Shown piece by piece: positions 16,550 to 24,988 of a stretch of DNA of 64,000 nucleotides. The notes below the pieces were generated by a model. It made no database searches, was not told the origin of the DNA, and saw nothing but the letters and a program-made list of their open reading frames with translations. The translations under genes were made by a program, and so were the position numbers. The stretch comes from Microbacterium hydrocarbonoxydans (GTDB lineage: Bacteria > Actinomycetota > Actinomycetes > Actinomycetales > Microbacteriaceae): the NCBI RefSeq assembly GCF_900105205.1, contig NZ_FNSQ01000005.1:2418001-2482000 (forward strand), written 5' to 3'. Each line of letters begins with the position of its first letter. Within the stretch, counting starts at the first letter, position 1.

Positions 16550-17872
16550 ATGTCCGCACCCGAGACCTGGCGCTTCGAGACCAAGCAGATCCACTCCGGC
16601 GCCGCTCCCGACCCCGTGACCAAGGCGCGCGCGACGCCGATCTACCAGACCACGTCGTACGTGTTTGACAGCGCGGACCACGCGGCGAACCTGTTCGCCC
16701 TCGCGGAGTTCGGCAACATCTACACGCGCATCCAGAACCCGACCCAGGATGTCCTGGAGCAGCGCCTCGCGGCCCTGGAGGGGGGCACCGGCGCCCTCGT
16801 CCTCGCCAGCGGCCAGGCGGCGTCGACGTTCGCGGTCCTCAACATCGCCCAGGCCGGCGACCACATCGTCTCGTCGAGCTCGATCTACGGCGGCACTTAC
16901 AACCTGTTCAAGTACACGCTCGCGAAGCTCGGCATCGAGGTCACGTTCGTCGAGAACCAGGACGACCCCGAGGAATGGCGCCGCGCGCTGCGCCCGAACA
17001 CGAAGCTCTTCTTCGCGGAGACGATCGGCAACCCGCAGATCAACATCCTCGACATCCGCACCGTCGCCGATGTGGCGCACGAGGGCGGCGTGCCGCTGAT
17101 CGTCGACAACACGATCGCGACCCCGTACCTGATCCGTCCGTTCGAGCACGGCGCCGACATCGTCGTGCACTCCGTCACCAAGTTCCTCGGCGGCCACGGC
17201 ACCACCATCGGCGGTGCGATCATCGACGGCGGCACGTTCGAGTGGTCGAAGAACGTCGAGCGCTTCCCCGGCCTCACCGAGCCCGACCCCTCGTACCACG
17301 GCGCCAGCTACACCGCCGCTGTCGGCGACCCGCTCGCCTACATCATCAAGGCCCGCGTGCAGCTGCTGCGCGACCTCGGCTCGGCCATCGCGCCGCAGAG
17401 CGCCTGGAACCTCATCCAGGGCATCGAGACCCTGTCGCTGCGAATCGAGCGCCACGTGCAGAACGCCCAGGAGATCGCCGAGTGGCTCGACGGCCGCGAC
17501 GACGTCGCCTCGGTGAACTACTCGGGTCTGCCCTCGTCGCCCTGGTACGCCAAGGCGAACGAGTACGCCCCCAAGGGTGTCGGCGCGGTGCTGTCGTTCG
17601 AGCTCAAGGGCGGCGTGGAGGCCGGTCGTGAGTTCGTCAACAGCCTGTCACTGTTCAGCCACCTCGCCAACATCGGCGACGTGCGCTCGCTCGTCATCCA
17701 CCCTGCGTCCACCACGCACGCGCAGCTCACCCCCGAGCAGCAGCTCACCGCGGGCGTCACCCCCGGTCTCGTCCGCCTGTCGGTCGGCATCGAGAACATC
17801 GACGACCTCAAGGCCGATCTCGACGAGGCACTCGCCGCAGCCCGCCGCGTCTCGGAGGCCGCCCGCGCCTGA
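16550..17872 (+). CDS. metY: O-acetylhomoserine aminocarboxypropyltransferase (sulfhydrylase)
   Basis: 440 residues, a fold-type I PLP enzyme of the Cys/Met metabolism group. Motifs: ETKQIHSG at the start, YTRIQNPT, LASGQAAS, the IVDNTIATP strand carrying the PLP-binding Asp, and SVTKFLGGHG with the Schiff-base lysine near residue 210. The length and GHGTTIGG loop match MetY rather than the shorter MetB. It makes homocysteine from O-acetylhomoserine and sulfide. CCAGGGGG precedes the ATG. metX, which makes its substrate, lies just over 1 kb downstream on the same strand. Confidence 0.95.
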   Translation: MSAPETWRFETKQIHSGAAPDPVTKARATPIYQTTSYVFDSADHAANLFALAEFGNIYTRIQNPTQDVLEQRLAALEGGTGALVLASGQAASTFAVLNIAQAGDHIVSSSSIYGGTYNLFKYTLAKLGIEVTFVENQDDPEEWRRALRPNTKLFFAETIGNPQINILDIRTVADVAHEGGVPLIVDNTIATPYLIRPFEHGADIVVHSVTKFLGGHGTTIGGAIIDGGTFEWSKNVERFPGLTEPDPSYHGASYTAAVGDPLAYIIKARVQLLRDLGSAIAPQSAWNLIQGIETLSLRIERHVQNAQEIAEWLDGRDDVASVNYSGLPSSPWYAKANEYAPKGVGAVLSFELKGGVEAGREFVNSLSLFSHLANIGDVRSLVIHPASTTHAQLTPEQQLTAGVTPGLVRLSVGIENIDDLKADLDEALAAARRVSEAARA

Positions 17873-17894
17873 TCGAGCGCTCGCGACGAACATT

Positions 17895-17926
17895 CGGATG
17901 CCCCGGGCTTCGGCTCGGGGCATCCG
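17895..17926 (+). terminator. Hairpin terminator after metY
   Basis: A perfect 11-base stem CGGATGCCCCG/CGGGGCATCCG with a 10-base loop GGCTTCGGCT and no T run after it. It begins 23 bases after the metY stop. The stem sequence is also found in the pspA terminator. Confidence 0.65.
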
Positions 17927-17999
17927 TGCGTCTGCTGCAAGGTTCCGCCGCGACGTGCGGCTCCGACGCTCGGCGGGCACACAGGGTCGGCCGTCGAGA

Positions 18000-18977
18000 A
18001 TGAGAGGCCCGACCGAGGAGCTCACGATCGCCGTCACGACGAATCACCCGACCCGCCGCCGCTCCTCCGCGCGCGCAGGGCGTGCCGTCGCCGCCGTCGG
18101 GGTCATCCTGATCCTCGCCATCGCATGCGCCTGGATACCGGGCGTGGTGGGCACAGCCGCCGCCGCGATCCTGCCCTGGCTCGGTCTCGTGCTGCTCGTC
18201 CTGGTCGCGCTCGCCGTCTTCGTGGCGAGGCGGGTCCTGGTGGTGCTGCTCGTTCCGGCGCTGCTGTGGGTGCTCGCGATCGCCCCCTCCGCACCCGGCT
18301 TCGCCTCGTCTGCCGCTGAAGGCTCCTCGTCGATCACGGTCGTGAGCCAGAACGTGCGTGCGCACTCCGGCGGCGCCGCGGATTCGGCGGCGGAGCTCGC
18401 CGCCTCCGGAGCCGACATCGTCGCTCTGACCGAGCTCGACGGCGACAGCCTGACCGCCGCGAGCGAGACACTGGCCGCCGAGTACCCGCACTCGTACGCG
18501 GTCGGCACGGTCGCGCTGTGGAGCCGTTTCCCTCTCACAGACGCGCAGCCGCTGACGCTCGGGCTGGACTGGAAGCGCGCACTGCGAGTGGTCGTCGACA
18601 CGCCGGATGCCGAGGTCGCCGTCTACGTCATGCATGCGGCATCGGTGCGCCCGGGGCAGCAGCACGATCGCGACCTCATGCTCTCCGGGATCGCCGACGC
18701 CGTCGCAACGGACGCGGCCGAGTCGGTCGTGGTGGTCGGTGACTTCAACGCCGCATCCGCCGATCCCGCACTCGGCCCGATCCGCGCCCAGCTCGACTGG
18801 GTGAGGCCGACCGACGGCACGCTGGGTCTCACCTGGCCCGCAGCACTCCCCCTCGCCCGCATCGACCAGGTCTTCGTCCGCGGCGCGGACGTGCTCGGCT
18901 CCACCACCACCAGAGTCGGCGAGAGCGACCATCTCGCCACCGTGACGACCCTCGCGGTCCGACCCGCGAAACCGTAA
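18000..18977 (+). CDS. Membrane-anchored endonuclease/exonuclease/phosphatase (EEP) family protein
   Basis: 325 residues from the ATG at 18000. The N-terminal 100 residues hold about three membrane helices (VGVILILAIACAW, ILPWLGLVLLVLVALAVFV, VLVVLLVPALLWVLAI). The extracytoplasmic or cytoplasmic EEP domain follows: VVSQNVR, DIVALTELDG, VVVVGDFNAASADP and SDHLATV, the usual metal and catalytic residues. Substrate (nucleic acid, lipid phosphate or other phosphodiester) is unknown. The gene sits between metY and metX. No strong ribosome site precedes this ATG, so the start could be a few codons off. Confidence 0.78.
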   Translation: MRGPTEELTIAVTTNHPTRRRSSARAGRAVAAVGVILILAIACAWIPGVVGTAAAAILPWLGLVLLVLVALAVFVARRVLVVLLVPALLWVLAIAPSAPGFASSAAEGSSSITVVSQNVRAHSGGAADSAAELAASGADIVALTELDGDSLTAASETLAAEYPHSYAVGTVALWSRFPLTDAQPLTLGLDWKRALRVVVDTPDAEVAVYVMHAASVRPGQQHDRDLMLSGIADAVATDAAESVVVVGDFNAASADPALGPIRAQLDWVRPTDGTLGLTWPAALPLARIDQVFVRGADVLGSTTTRVGESDHLATVTTLAVRPAKP

Positions 18978-19018
18978 CGTTCGAGCGCGGCCCCCTTCGC
19001 CACGCGAGAATGGGGAGT

Positions 19019-20227
19019 ATGGACTGGCAGACGACCTCTGAAGACACTGTGCCCTCGGCGCCGGTGACGGAGGCCGATGTCCGGCTGCTCCGCGCCAGGC
19101 CTCCGGCGACAGGAGCCTGGCGCGACGGCGACCCCGTGGGCGGCCGGCGGTTCGCCGCCTTCGGTCCGTTCGCGACGGAGAGCGGAGCGGAGCTCCCCGG
19201 CTTCCGACTCGCGTACGAGACGTGGGGAGAGCTGAATCCCACCCGCGACAATGCGATCCTGGTGCTGCATGCCCTGACCGGCGACAGCCATCTGCGCGGC
19301 GAGGCGGGTGCCGGGCATCCGACGGCAGGCTGGTGGGAGGCCGTCACCGGCCCCGGGGCGCCGCTGGACACCGACCGCTGGTTCGTGATCGCCCCCAACA
19401 TGCTGGGCGGATGCCAGGGCTCGACGGGACCCGCGAGCATCGCCCCCTCCGGGTACGAGTGGGCCTCCCGCTTCCCGTACCTCACGATCCGCGATCAGGT
19501 CGCAGCCCAGGTGCGTCTCGCGGACGCACTCGGGATCGAGTCGTGGGCCGCTGTGGTCGGCGGCTCGATGGGCGGCATGCACGCCCTCGAATGGGCGGTG
19601 TCGCATCCCGAGCGCGTGCAGAGGCTGGCCGTGCTGTCCTCACCGCCGGTCACGACCGCCGACCAGATCGCGCTGAACTCCGTGCAGCTCGAGACGATCC
19701 GGATGGACCAGCGCTTCCAGGGCGGCGAGTACTACGACCTCGCGGACGGAGACGGCCCGCACCGCGGACTCGCCCTCGCCCGCCGCATGGCGCTGCTGAA
19801 CTACCGGAGCCCGATCGAACTCAACCAGCGGTTCCAACGATCCTGGCAGTCGGGCGTGTCTCCCCTCGGCCACGGCGGCCGTTTCGCCGTGGAGTCCTAC
19901 CTCGACTTCCATGGCAACAAGTTCACCCGACGCTTCGACGCGAACAGCTACATCACGCTCGTCGAAGCCATGAACTCGCATGACGTCGGCCGCGACAGAG
20001 GCGGTGTCGAAGAGGCGCTGCGGGCCGTCACGGCGACCACGCTGGTGCTGGGGATCGACAGCGACCGCCTGTTCCCCGTCGACGGGCAGCACCGGATCGC
20101 ACGCAGCATTCCGAACACGCTCGACGGAGCGGATGCGGTCGTCCTCTCCAGCGACTTCGGGCACGACGGCTTCCTCATCGAGACCGAGGCGGTCGGCGCG
20201 CACCTGCGACGCCTGCTCGCGAGCTAG
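19019..20227 (+). CDS. metX: Homoserine O-acetyltransferase
   Basis: 402 residues from the ATG at 19019; an ATG 9 bases upstream is an equal alternative because GGGGAG lies between the two. The alpha/beta-hydrolase fold of MetX is complete: LVLHALTGDSH (oxyanion), APNMLGGCQGSTGPAS, GGSMGGMHALEW with the nucleophile serine near 183, GIDSDRLFP with the acid and FGHDGFLIE with the base. It acetylates homoserine with acetyl-CoA in methionine synthesis and feeds metY. Its stop codon overlaps that of the convergent Nudix gene. Confidence 0.95.
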   Translation: MDWQTTSEDTVPSAPVTEADVRLLRARPPATGAWRDGDPVGGRRFAAFGPFATESGAELPGFRLAYETWGELNPTRDNAILVLHALTGDSHLRGEAGAGHPTAGWWEAVTGPGAPLDTDRWFVIAPNMLGGCQGSTGPASIAPSGYEWASRFPYLTIRDQVAAQVRLADALGIESWAAVVGGSMGGMHALEWAVSHPERVQRLAVLSSPPVTTADQIALNSVQLETIRMDQRFQGGEYYDLADGDGPHRGLALARRMALLNYRSPIELNQRFQRSWQSGVSPLGHGGRFAVESYLDFHGNKFTRRFDANSYITLVEAMNSHDVGRDRGGVEEALRAVTATTLVLGIDSDRLFPVDGQHRIARSIPNTLDGADAVVLSSDFGHDGFLIETEAVGAHLRRLLAS

Positions 20228-20847
20228 TCCTCCTCGAGTCTCCACGGGAGCGATCCGGTCCGCAGCCGCAGACCGTCCCAGGCGAAGTCCGTGCCCTCGG
20301 CCGAGGAGATCACCCGAGTGGCGAAGTGTCGCGCGACCCCGGCTGCGGCGAGCGCGGCGTCTGCGTTCTCGTATGCCGCGAGATGGTGCAGGGTCACCCA
20401 CGTCGGCGGGTACAGCGTCCACTCCCCCGTGGCGTGCCTGGCAAGAGCCTCCGCCGGGCTGACCCAGGCGGTCTCCTCGACCTCGTCCGGCGAGGGGCGC
20501 AGTACGGTGTCCACCGCGCGTGCGAGGAAGAACCAGGTCCGAATGCGCACCGGCGCCTCCGCCGGCGGCTCCCAGCACGAGAGCAGCACCGGATCCGCGA
20601 TGACCAGACCCACCTCCTCGGCGGTCTCCCTGACAGCGGCGCGGCTCGCGTCCTGCCACTCCTCGGCCTGATCGCGACGATCCCCCGGCTCCACCTTCCC
20701 TCCCGGGAAGACCCACGCGCCGGCGAACGAGCCTCGCTCGGGACGCCGCATGAGCAGCACCTCGACACCGCGCCCCGCCGGATGCAGGAGGACGGCAGTT
20801 CCGGCGACGGGCAGATCGTCGACGTCGGTGGGATCCTCGCTGGTCAC
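20224..20847 (-). CDS. Nudix hydrolase with an expanded Nudix box (NUDT19-like)
   Basis: 207 residues, GTG start. The Nudix box begins GGKVEPGD and ends RAAVRETAEEVGL, with about a dozen extra residues (RRDQAEEWQDAS) between, so the standard GX5EX7REUXEEXGU spacing is broken. Expanded boxes of this kind occur in the NUDT7/NUDT19-type coenzyme A branch. FPGG and VSPAEAL are also typical. A CoA or acyl-CoA substrate is possible but is an inference. The stop codon overlaps that of metX on the other strand. Confidence 0.85.
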   Translation of the reverse strand: MTSEDPTDVDDLPVAGTAVLLHPAGRGVEVLLMRRPERGSFAGAWVFPGGKVEPGDRRDQAEEWQDASRAAVRETAEEVGLVIADPVLLSCWEPPAEAPVRIRTWFFLARAVDTVLRPSPDEVEETAWVSPAEALARHATGEWTLYPPTWVTLHHLAAYENADAALAAAGVARHFATRVISSAEGTDFAWDGLRLRTGSLPWRLEED

Positions 20848-20853
20848 AGCCTC

Positions 20854-20859
20854 ACTCTA
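20854..20859 (-). promoter_or_regulatory. Putative leaderless -10 (TAGAGT) of the Nudix gene
   Basis: TAGAGT, then GAGGCT, then GTG on the minus strand. It lies in the 28 bases between this gene and the upstream MFS gene. Confidence 0.45.
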
Positions 20860-20875
20860 CGGCGGCTCCGACGGC

Positions 20876-22096
20876 TCAGGCGCGGGCGCCCACGGGCATC
20901 CGCGCTTCCGCACGATACGAGAGCAGCGCGATCGCCAGTCCGGCGACGGCGAGAGCAGCGCCCGTCCAGGACGGCGCGGTGAAGCCCCACCCCGCGGCGA
21001 TCACCACACCGCCGAGGAACGCTCCGAGGCTGTTGCCGATGTTGAGGGCGGAGTGGTTCATCGCGGCCGCGATCGACTGGTTGTCGCCGGCGACGTCCAT
21101 CAGCCGGGTCTGGATCGTCGGGCTCAGCACCGAGGACACGAACCCGACTATGAGCACCAGGAGCGCCAGCGTGATGATCCAGAACGCCAGCACGGCGAGG
21201 AGCGCGAACACGACGGCCATGGCCGCCAGGCCGAACAGGAGCGTCCGGCGCAGATCGATGTCGGCGAGGTGGCCTCCGACGAGGTTGCCGGCCGTCATCC
21301 CCACGCCCATCAGCACCAGCACGATCGGCACCGCCCACTCCGGCGACCCCGCCACCTCGGTCACCAGCGGCGCGATGTAGCTGTAGACGGCGAAGAATCC
21401 GCCGAACCCGATCGCACCGATGCCGAGGGTGAACCAGACCTGAGGGATGCGGAACACTCCGAGCTCTTCTCGCATCGTCCGACCCGGCGAGCCGGGGTGC
21501 TCCGGGACGAACAGGACGATGCACAGCGTGGCCAGAGCGAACACGAGGGCGACGACGGCGAAGGCGGCCCGCCATCCCCACAGCTGCCCGAGGAACGTCC
21601 CGAGCGGCACGCCCACCACGTTGGCCACGGTGAGACCGGTGAGGATGAAGGCCACGCCCTTGGCACGGTTGCCGGGGCCCATCACGTCCGCCGCGACGAG
21701 GGCGCCGATGCCGAAGTACGCCCCGTGCGGCAGCCCGGCGAGGAAGCGAGACGCGCCGACCAGCTCGAAAGTCGGGAGGAACACCGTCAGGGCGTTGAAC
21801 AGGGTGAGTGCGAGCGCGAGGCCGATCATCACGCGGTGCCGCGGGAAGCGCGCGACGAAGCCGGCGATCGTCGGGGCGCCGACCACGACGCCGAGCGCAT
21901 AGAGCGAGATCAGCCAGCCGGCCTGACTCAGTGCGTCTTCGGGGCTGCTCGCCCAGAGGGTCGGCAGCAGCTCGTCGGCGATGTTGGGCAGCAGGCCCAT
22001 GACGACGAACTCGGTCATGCCGATGCCGAAGCTGCCGATGGCGAGGGAGAGGAGCGCCCACTTCGCCGCACCCCTCGATTCAGTCGAGGGATTCAC
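20876..22096 (-). CDS. MFS transporter, DHA1 (AraJ/NepI-like) family
   Basis: 406 residues, GTG start. Twelve predicted helices; the opening SLAIGSFGIGMTEFVVMGLLPNIA, the helix 2-3 region LISLYALGVVVGAP with FPRHRVMIG, and the central GLPHGAYFGIGALVAA are hallmarks of the AraJ/YdhP-type drug or sugar efflux proteins. It lies 9 bases after the AraC gene on the same strand, so the AraC protein may regulate it. Substrate unknown. Confidence 0.9.
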   Translation of the reverse strand: MNPSTESRGAAKWALLSLAIGSFGIGMTEFVVMGLLPNIADELLPTLWASSPEDALSQAGWLISLYALGVVVGAPTIAGFVARFPRHRVMIGLALALTLFNALTVFLPTFELVGASRFLAGLPHGAYFGIGALVAADVMGPGNRAKGVAFILTGLTVANVVGVPLGTFLGQLWGWRAAFAVVALVFALATLCIVLFVPEHPGSPGRTMREELGVFRIPQVWFTLGIGAIGFGGFFAVYSYIAPLVTEVAGSPEWAVPIVLVLMGVGMTAGNLVGGHLADIDLRRTLLFGLAAMAVVFALLAVLAFWIITLALLVLIVGFVSSVLSPTIQTRLMDVAGDNQSIAAAMNHSALNIGNSLGAFLGGVVIAAGWGFTAPSWTGAALAVAGLAIALLSYRAEARMPVGARA

Positions 22097-22102
22097 CTGA
22101 CC

Positions 22103-22108
22103 ATGCTA
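22103..22108 (-). promoter_or_regulatory. Putative leaderless -10 (TAGCAT) of the MFS gene
   Basis: TAGCAT, then GGTCAG, then GTG on the minus strand. The TAG is also the stop codon of the araC-like gene, so cotranscription with that gene is an equal explanation. Confidence 0.35.
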
Positions 22109-22882
22109 CTGGCTGACGAATGCCCGAGGTGTCGTCCCCAGGATCCGGCGGAAGTGTCTGGTGAGGTGCGCCTGGTCGAAGAATCCCGCCTCCGCAGCCG
22201 CCGACGCGGGGGCGGCGCCCTCCAGCAGTCTCCGGCGCGCGAGGTCGACGCGGCGGCTGAGCACGTACTGGTGCGGCGCGAGTCCGTAGGTCTGCGAGAA
22301 CGACCGTGCGAGGTGGCTGGGGTGCACTCCGAGTTCGGTCGCGACCTCGGCGATCGTGAACGACTCCGTGAAGCGCTCGTCGAGGAGGGAGCGCACGCGG
22401 CGCGAGAGCGGCGCGTCCTCCACGCGCCGCTCGCCGGTGCCGAGGTGGAGCAGGATGAGCTGCCGTACCGCGAGCGTCCAGTGCTCTGCCGCGAGGAGGT
22501 CGCCCGGTTCGGCGAGCGCACTGTGGATCCGCTTGGCTGCCGACACAGCCGCGACGCTGCGCACCGTGGGGCGGGACACCGAGAGTCCTGCCATGCGTTC
22601 CGGCAGCCACTCGCTGTCGAGGGAGACCACGCGCTTGCGGTAGATCGTGCCGTCGACGGCCGAGCGGCCGTCGTGTGAGATCCCGGGAGGCAGGATCGTC
22701 ACAGCGCCGGGCGCGGCGATGTGCGAGGCGCGACCCAGATCGTAGGAGACCGCGCCGTCGTCCACGAGCATGACCGCCCATCCGTCGTGCGCATGCGGCG
22801 GGTACGCGTGATCGAAGGCCGCCCGGTACACCTCACGGACGGAGGGGACCGGCGGATGCCACGCGCGCAGGGAATCCGGCAT
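22106..22882 (-). CDS. AraC family transcriptional regulator
   Basis: 258 residues from the ATG at 22880-22882. An N-terminal cupin-like sensor (YPPHAHDGWAVMLVDDG, LPPGISHDGRS) is followed by two helix-turn-helix units: FTIAEVATELGVHPSHLARSF and AAAEAGFFDQAHLTRHFRRILGTTP. This is the AraC family arrangement. It diverges from a DUF2000 gene across 49 bases and is followed closely by an MFS gene; either may be its target. There is no Shine-Dalgarno sequence before the start. Confidence 0.9.
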   Translation of the reverse strand: MPDSLRAWHPPVPSVREVYRAAFDHAYPPHAHDGWAVMLVDDGAVSYDLGRASHIAAPGAVTILPPGISHDGRSAVDGTIYRKRVVSLDSEWLPERMAGLSVSRPTVRSVAAVSAAKRIHSALAEPGDLLAAEHWTLAVRQLILLHLGTGERRVEDAPLSRRVRSLLDERFTESFTIAEVATELGVHPSHLARSFSQTYGLAPHQYVLSRRVDLARRRLLEGAAPASAAAEAGFFDQAHLTRHFRRILGTTPRAFVSQ

Positions 22883-22888
22883 GCAAGA

Positions 22889-22894
22889 AACGTA
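22889..22894 (-). promoter_or_regulatory. Putative leaderless -10 (TACGTT) of the AraC gene
   Basis: TACGTT, then TCTTGC, then ATG on the minus strand. The spacer has no purine-rich ribosome site at all, which makes this one of the cleaner leaderless candidates. Confidence 0.6.
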
Positions 22895-22931
22895 CAAGAC
22901 CGGACCGTGTGCGTCCGCGATCGTGGACGGT

Positions 22932-23384
22932 ATGAGCACTGCATCCCTCCCGGTCGCCTCCGACGCCGTCCCACGCTTCGACACGAAGGTGGTGGTCCTC
23001 CTGCGCGATGACCTCGCCGCATGGCAGGAGTTGAACGTGACATCGTTCCTCATGTCGGGGGTCGCAGTGAGCGCGCCAGGCATCACGGGCGAGCCCTACC
23101 GCGACGGCGACGGCAACACCTACCTTCCGATGCTCCGCCAGCCGGTGCTCGTGATGACGGCCTCCGCGCCCCTGCTCGCTGCCGCCCGCGCCAAGAGCCT
23201 GGCACGCGGGGACGTGTCGATCGCGATCTACACTCGCGAGCTGTTCACGACCGGGCATGACGAGGCGAATCGCGCAGCGGTCGCCGCCGTCGCCGCGGAC
23301 GATCTCGATCTGGTCGGCATCGCCCTGCGGGGTCCGCGCAACGCCGTGGACCGCCTCGTGAAGGGTGCGCGACTGCACGGCTGA
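22932..23384 (+). CDS. DUF2000 family protein
   Basis: 150 residues from the ATG at 22932. The segments FDTKVVVLLRDDLAAWQELNVTSFL, GEPYRDGDGNTYLPML and VSIAIYTRELFTTGHDEANRAAV match the DUF2000 family, small proteins with a peptidyl-tRNA hydrolase-like fold and no settled function. The pairing with a divergent AraC regulator suggests it is that regulator's target. A longer start at 22881 would add 17 residues from the regulatory gap and is rejected. Confidence 0.85.
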   Translation: MSTASLPVASDAVPRFDTKVVVLLRDDLAAWQELNVTSFLMSGVAVSAPGITGEPYRDGDGNTYLPMLRQPVLVMTASAPLLAAARAKSLARGDVSIAIYTRELFTTGHDEANRAAVAAVAADDLDLVGIALRGPRNAVDRLVKGARLHG

Positions 23385-23418
23385 AGCGCGGCTGCGCCTG
23401 TTCCGAGCGACTGCGTCG

Positions 23419-23745
23419 TCAGTCGGACTCCTCGATCGCCGCCTCGAGTCGCTCGATCTTGGCGTCGAGCTCGCCCGAGTACCCCGGACGGATGTCGGCC
23501 TTGAGAACCAGCGAGACGCGCGACCCGAAGGGCATCACGGCCTCGGTGGCGCGCTTGACGACGTCCATGACCGAGTCCCAGTCCGGGCCCTCGATCTCGG
23601 TGAACATGCTCGTCGTGCGATGAGGGAGTCCGGACTCCCGCACCACTCGGACGGCAGCGGCGACCGCGTCGTGGACCGAGGCATCGGAGCGCTCCGATCC
23701 GTCGGAGGGCACGCCACTCGGCGCGACGGAGAAGGCGATCAGCAT
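23419..23745 (-). CDS. Thiamine-binding protein, MTH1187/YkoF family
   Basis: 108 residues. The start MLIAFSVAPSG, then SVHDAVAAAVRVVRESGL, TTSMFTEIEGPDWDSVMDVVKRA and RVSLVLKADIRPG match the small ferredoxin-like MTH1187 (formerly DUF77) family that binds thiamine-like ligands. It is cytoplasmic and small. It lies 4 bases after the GT87 gene, at the end of the nnrD-GT87 group. No thiamine transport genes are nearby, so the physiological link is unclear. Confidence 0.85.
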   Translation of the reverse strand: MLIAFSVAPSGVPSDGSERSDASVHDAVAAAVRVVRESGLPHRTTSMFTEIEGPDWDSVMDVVKRATEAVMPFGSRVSLVLKADIRPGYSGELDAKIERLEAAIEESD

Positions 23746-23749
23746 GGGT

Positions 23750-24988
23750 TCACTCCCGGGGGCTCGACGAACGGTGGGCGGGCACCCGCACGACGGCGCG
23801 GAGGCCGACGACGAGAGCCACGATGAGGAGGAGGTTGCGCGCGGTCAGCATCACGACCGGCAGCACCTCGGCGCGGAGCAGCGCGTCGTAGTTCAGCGGA
23901 TAGACGAGGCAGGTGAGGGCGCACAGCGCGAGCACGACCACCGCGGGGACGTTCGCCCTCGCCCGATCCCACACGAACCACAGGATGACCGGGGCGATCA
24001 GCCAGGTCTGGAACTGCGGCGACCCGACCTTGTTGACGACGATGAGCGCCGCCACCAGGGTGAGCGCGAGAGGCGGGAAGAGCCGGGCGAAGGATGCGCC
24101 GCGCATGGCTTTCAGCCCGCCGATGGCGGCGACGATCAGGACCAGGACCACCATCAGCGGCGTGAGCACCGCGCTGACGGCATCCGCTCCCGGTGCGGAG
24201 ATCTGGAAGGTGAGGATGTCGAAGCTGTACTCGATCCGCGCCGCACCCGATACGGCGAGCCACAGGAAGGGGGTCGCCGCGACGGCCTCGATCTGCAGTC
24301 CACGCCCCGTCTGCTCGGTCAGGAACCCGAAGATCTCGGAGTCGGCGCCGAGCGCCCACAGCACGAGAATGATCCCTGCCGTCACGGCTGTCGCGGTGAG
24401 CAGCACGCGCATCCGGCTCCTGACCGCCACTACGGCTGCGAGCAGCAGCGCCCCCGGCCAGATCTTGATCCAGGCGCCGACCGTGAGCAGGACGGCCGCC
24501 AGCGCGGGGCGACCGACCAGCCACAGGCCGCCGAGCACTGCGACCGGCACGGTGATCGCATCGATGCGGTACATCGCGATCGGACCGAGCATCAGCAGCG
24601 CGGCGGTCCAGAACCAGCCGGCGACCCGCCGCTGCGGCACGGGCCTGCGGCCGAGCAGCACTGCGAAGGCGATCGCGTCGAGGACCGTGACGAGCACCGC
24701 CCACGCGACGAGGTAGGCCTGTGAGGCGTCGAGCACGGCGATCAGCGGCGTCGAGAGCATCTTGGCGATCAGCATCGGCACCAGCGCCAGCTGCGGGTAC
24801 ACCCAGGTCTCGGTGATGCCGACCACCGGTCCCCCCGACAGCGCCGCCGACGACCACGGCTCATAGACGAGCACGACATCGCCCATCGGCTGACTCGGGA
24901 ACATCCAGCCCGCCACTGCGATCCAGACGTGCACGGCCGCGAACGCACTCCACAGCGCGGTCGTCCGCAGGGTCGAGGCGCGGCTCAC
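23750..24988 (-). CDS. Glycosyltransferase 87 family membrane protein
   Basis: 412 residues, GTG start overlapping the nnrD stop by 4 bases. Roughly ten membrane helices, with a loop after the first helix holding GDVVLVYEPW, then GWFWTAALLMLGPIAMYRIDAI and AWIKIWPGALLLAAV, the WxKxxP-like segment seen in GT87/DUF2029 mannosyltransferases. These enzymes use polyprenyl-phosphate sugars to build cell-envelope glycans on the outer face. The actual sugar is unknown. Confidence 0.82.
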   Translation of the reverse strand: MSRASTLRTTALWSAFAAVHVWIAVAGWMFPSQPMGDVVLVYEPWSSAALSGGPVVGITETWVYPQLALVPMLIAKMLSTPLIAVLDASQAYLVAWAVLVTVLDAIAFAVLLGRRPVPQRRVAGWFWTAALLMLGPIAMYRIDAITVPVAVLGGLWLVGRPALAAVLLTVGAWIKIWPGALLLAAVVAVRSRMRVLLTATAVTAGIILVLWALGADSEIFGFLTEQTGRGLQIEAVAATPFLWLAVSGAARIEYSFDILTFQISAPGADAVSAVLTPLMVVLVLIVAAIGGLKAMRGASFARLFPPLALTLVAALIVVNKVGSPQFQTWLIAPVILWFVWDRARANVPAVVVLALCALTCLVYPLNYDALLRAEVLPVVMLTARNLLLIVALVVGLRAVVRVPAHRSSSPRE

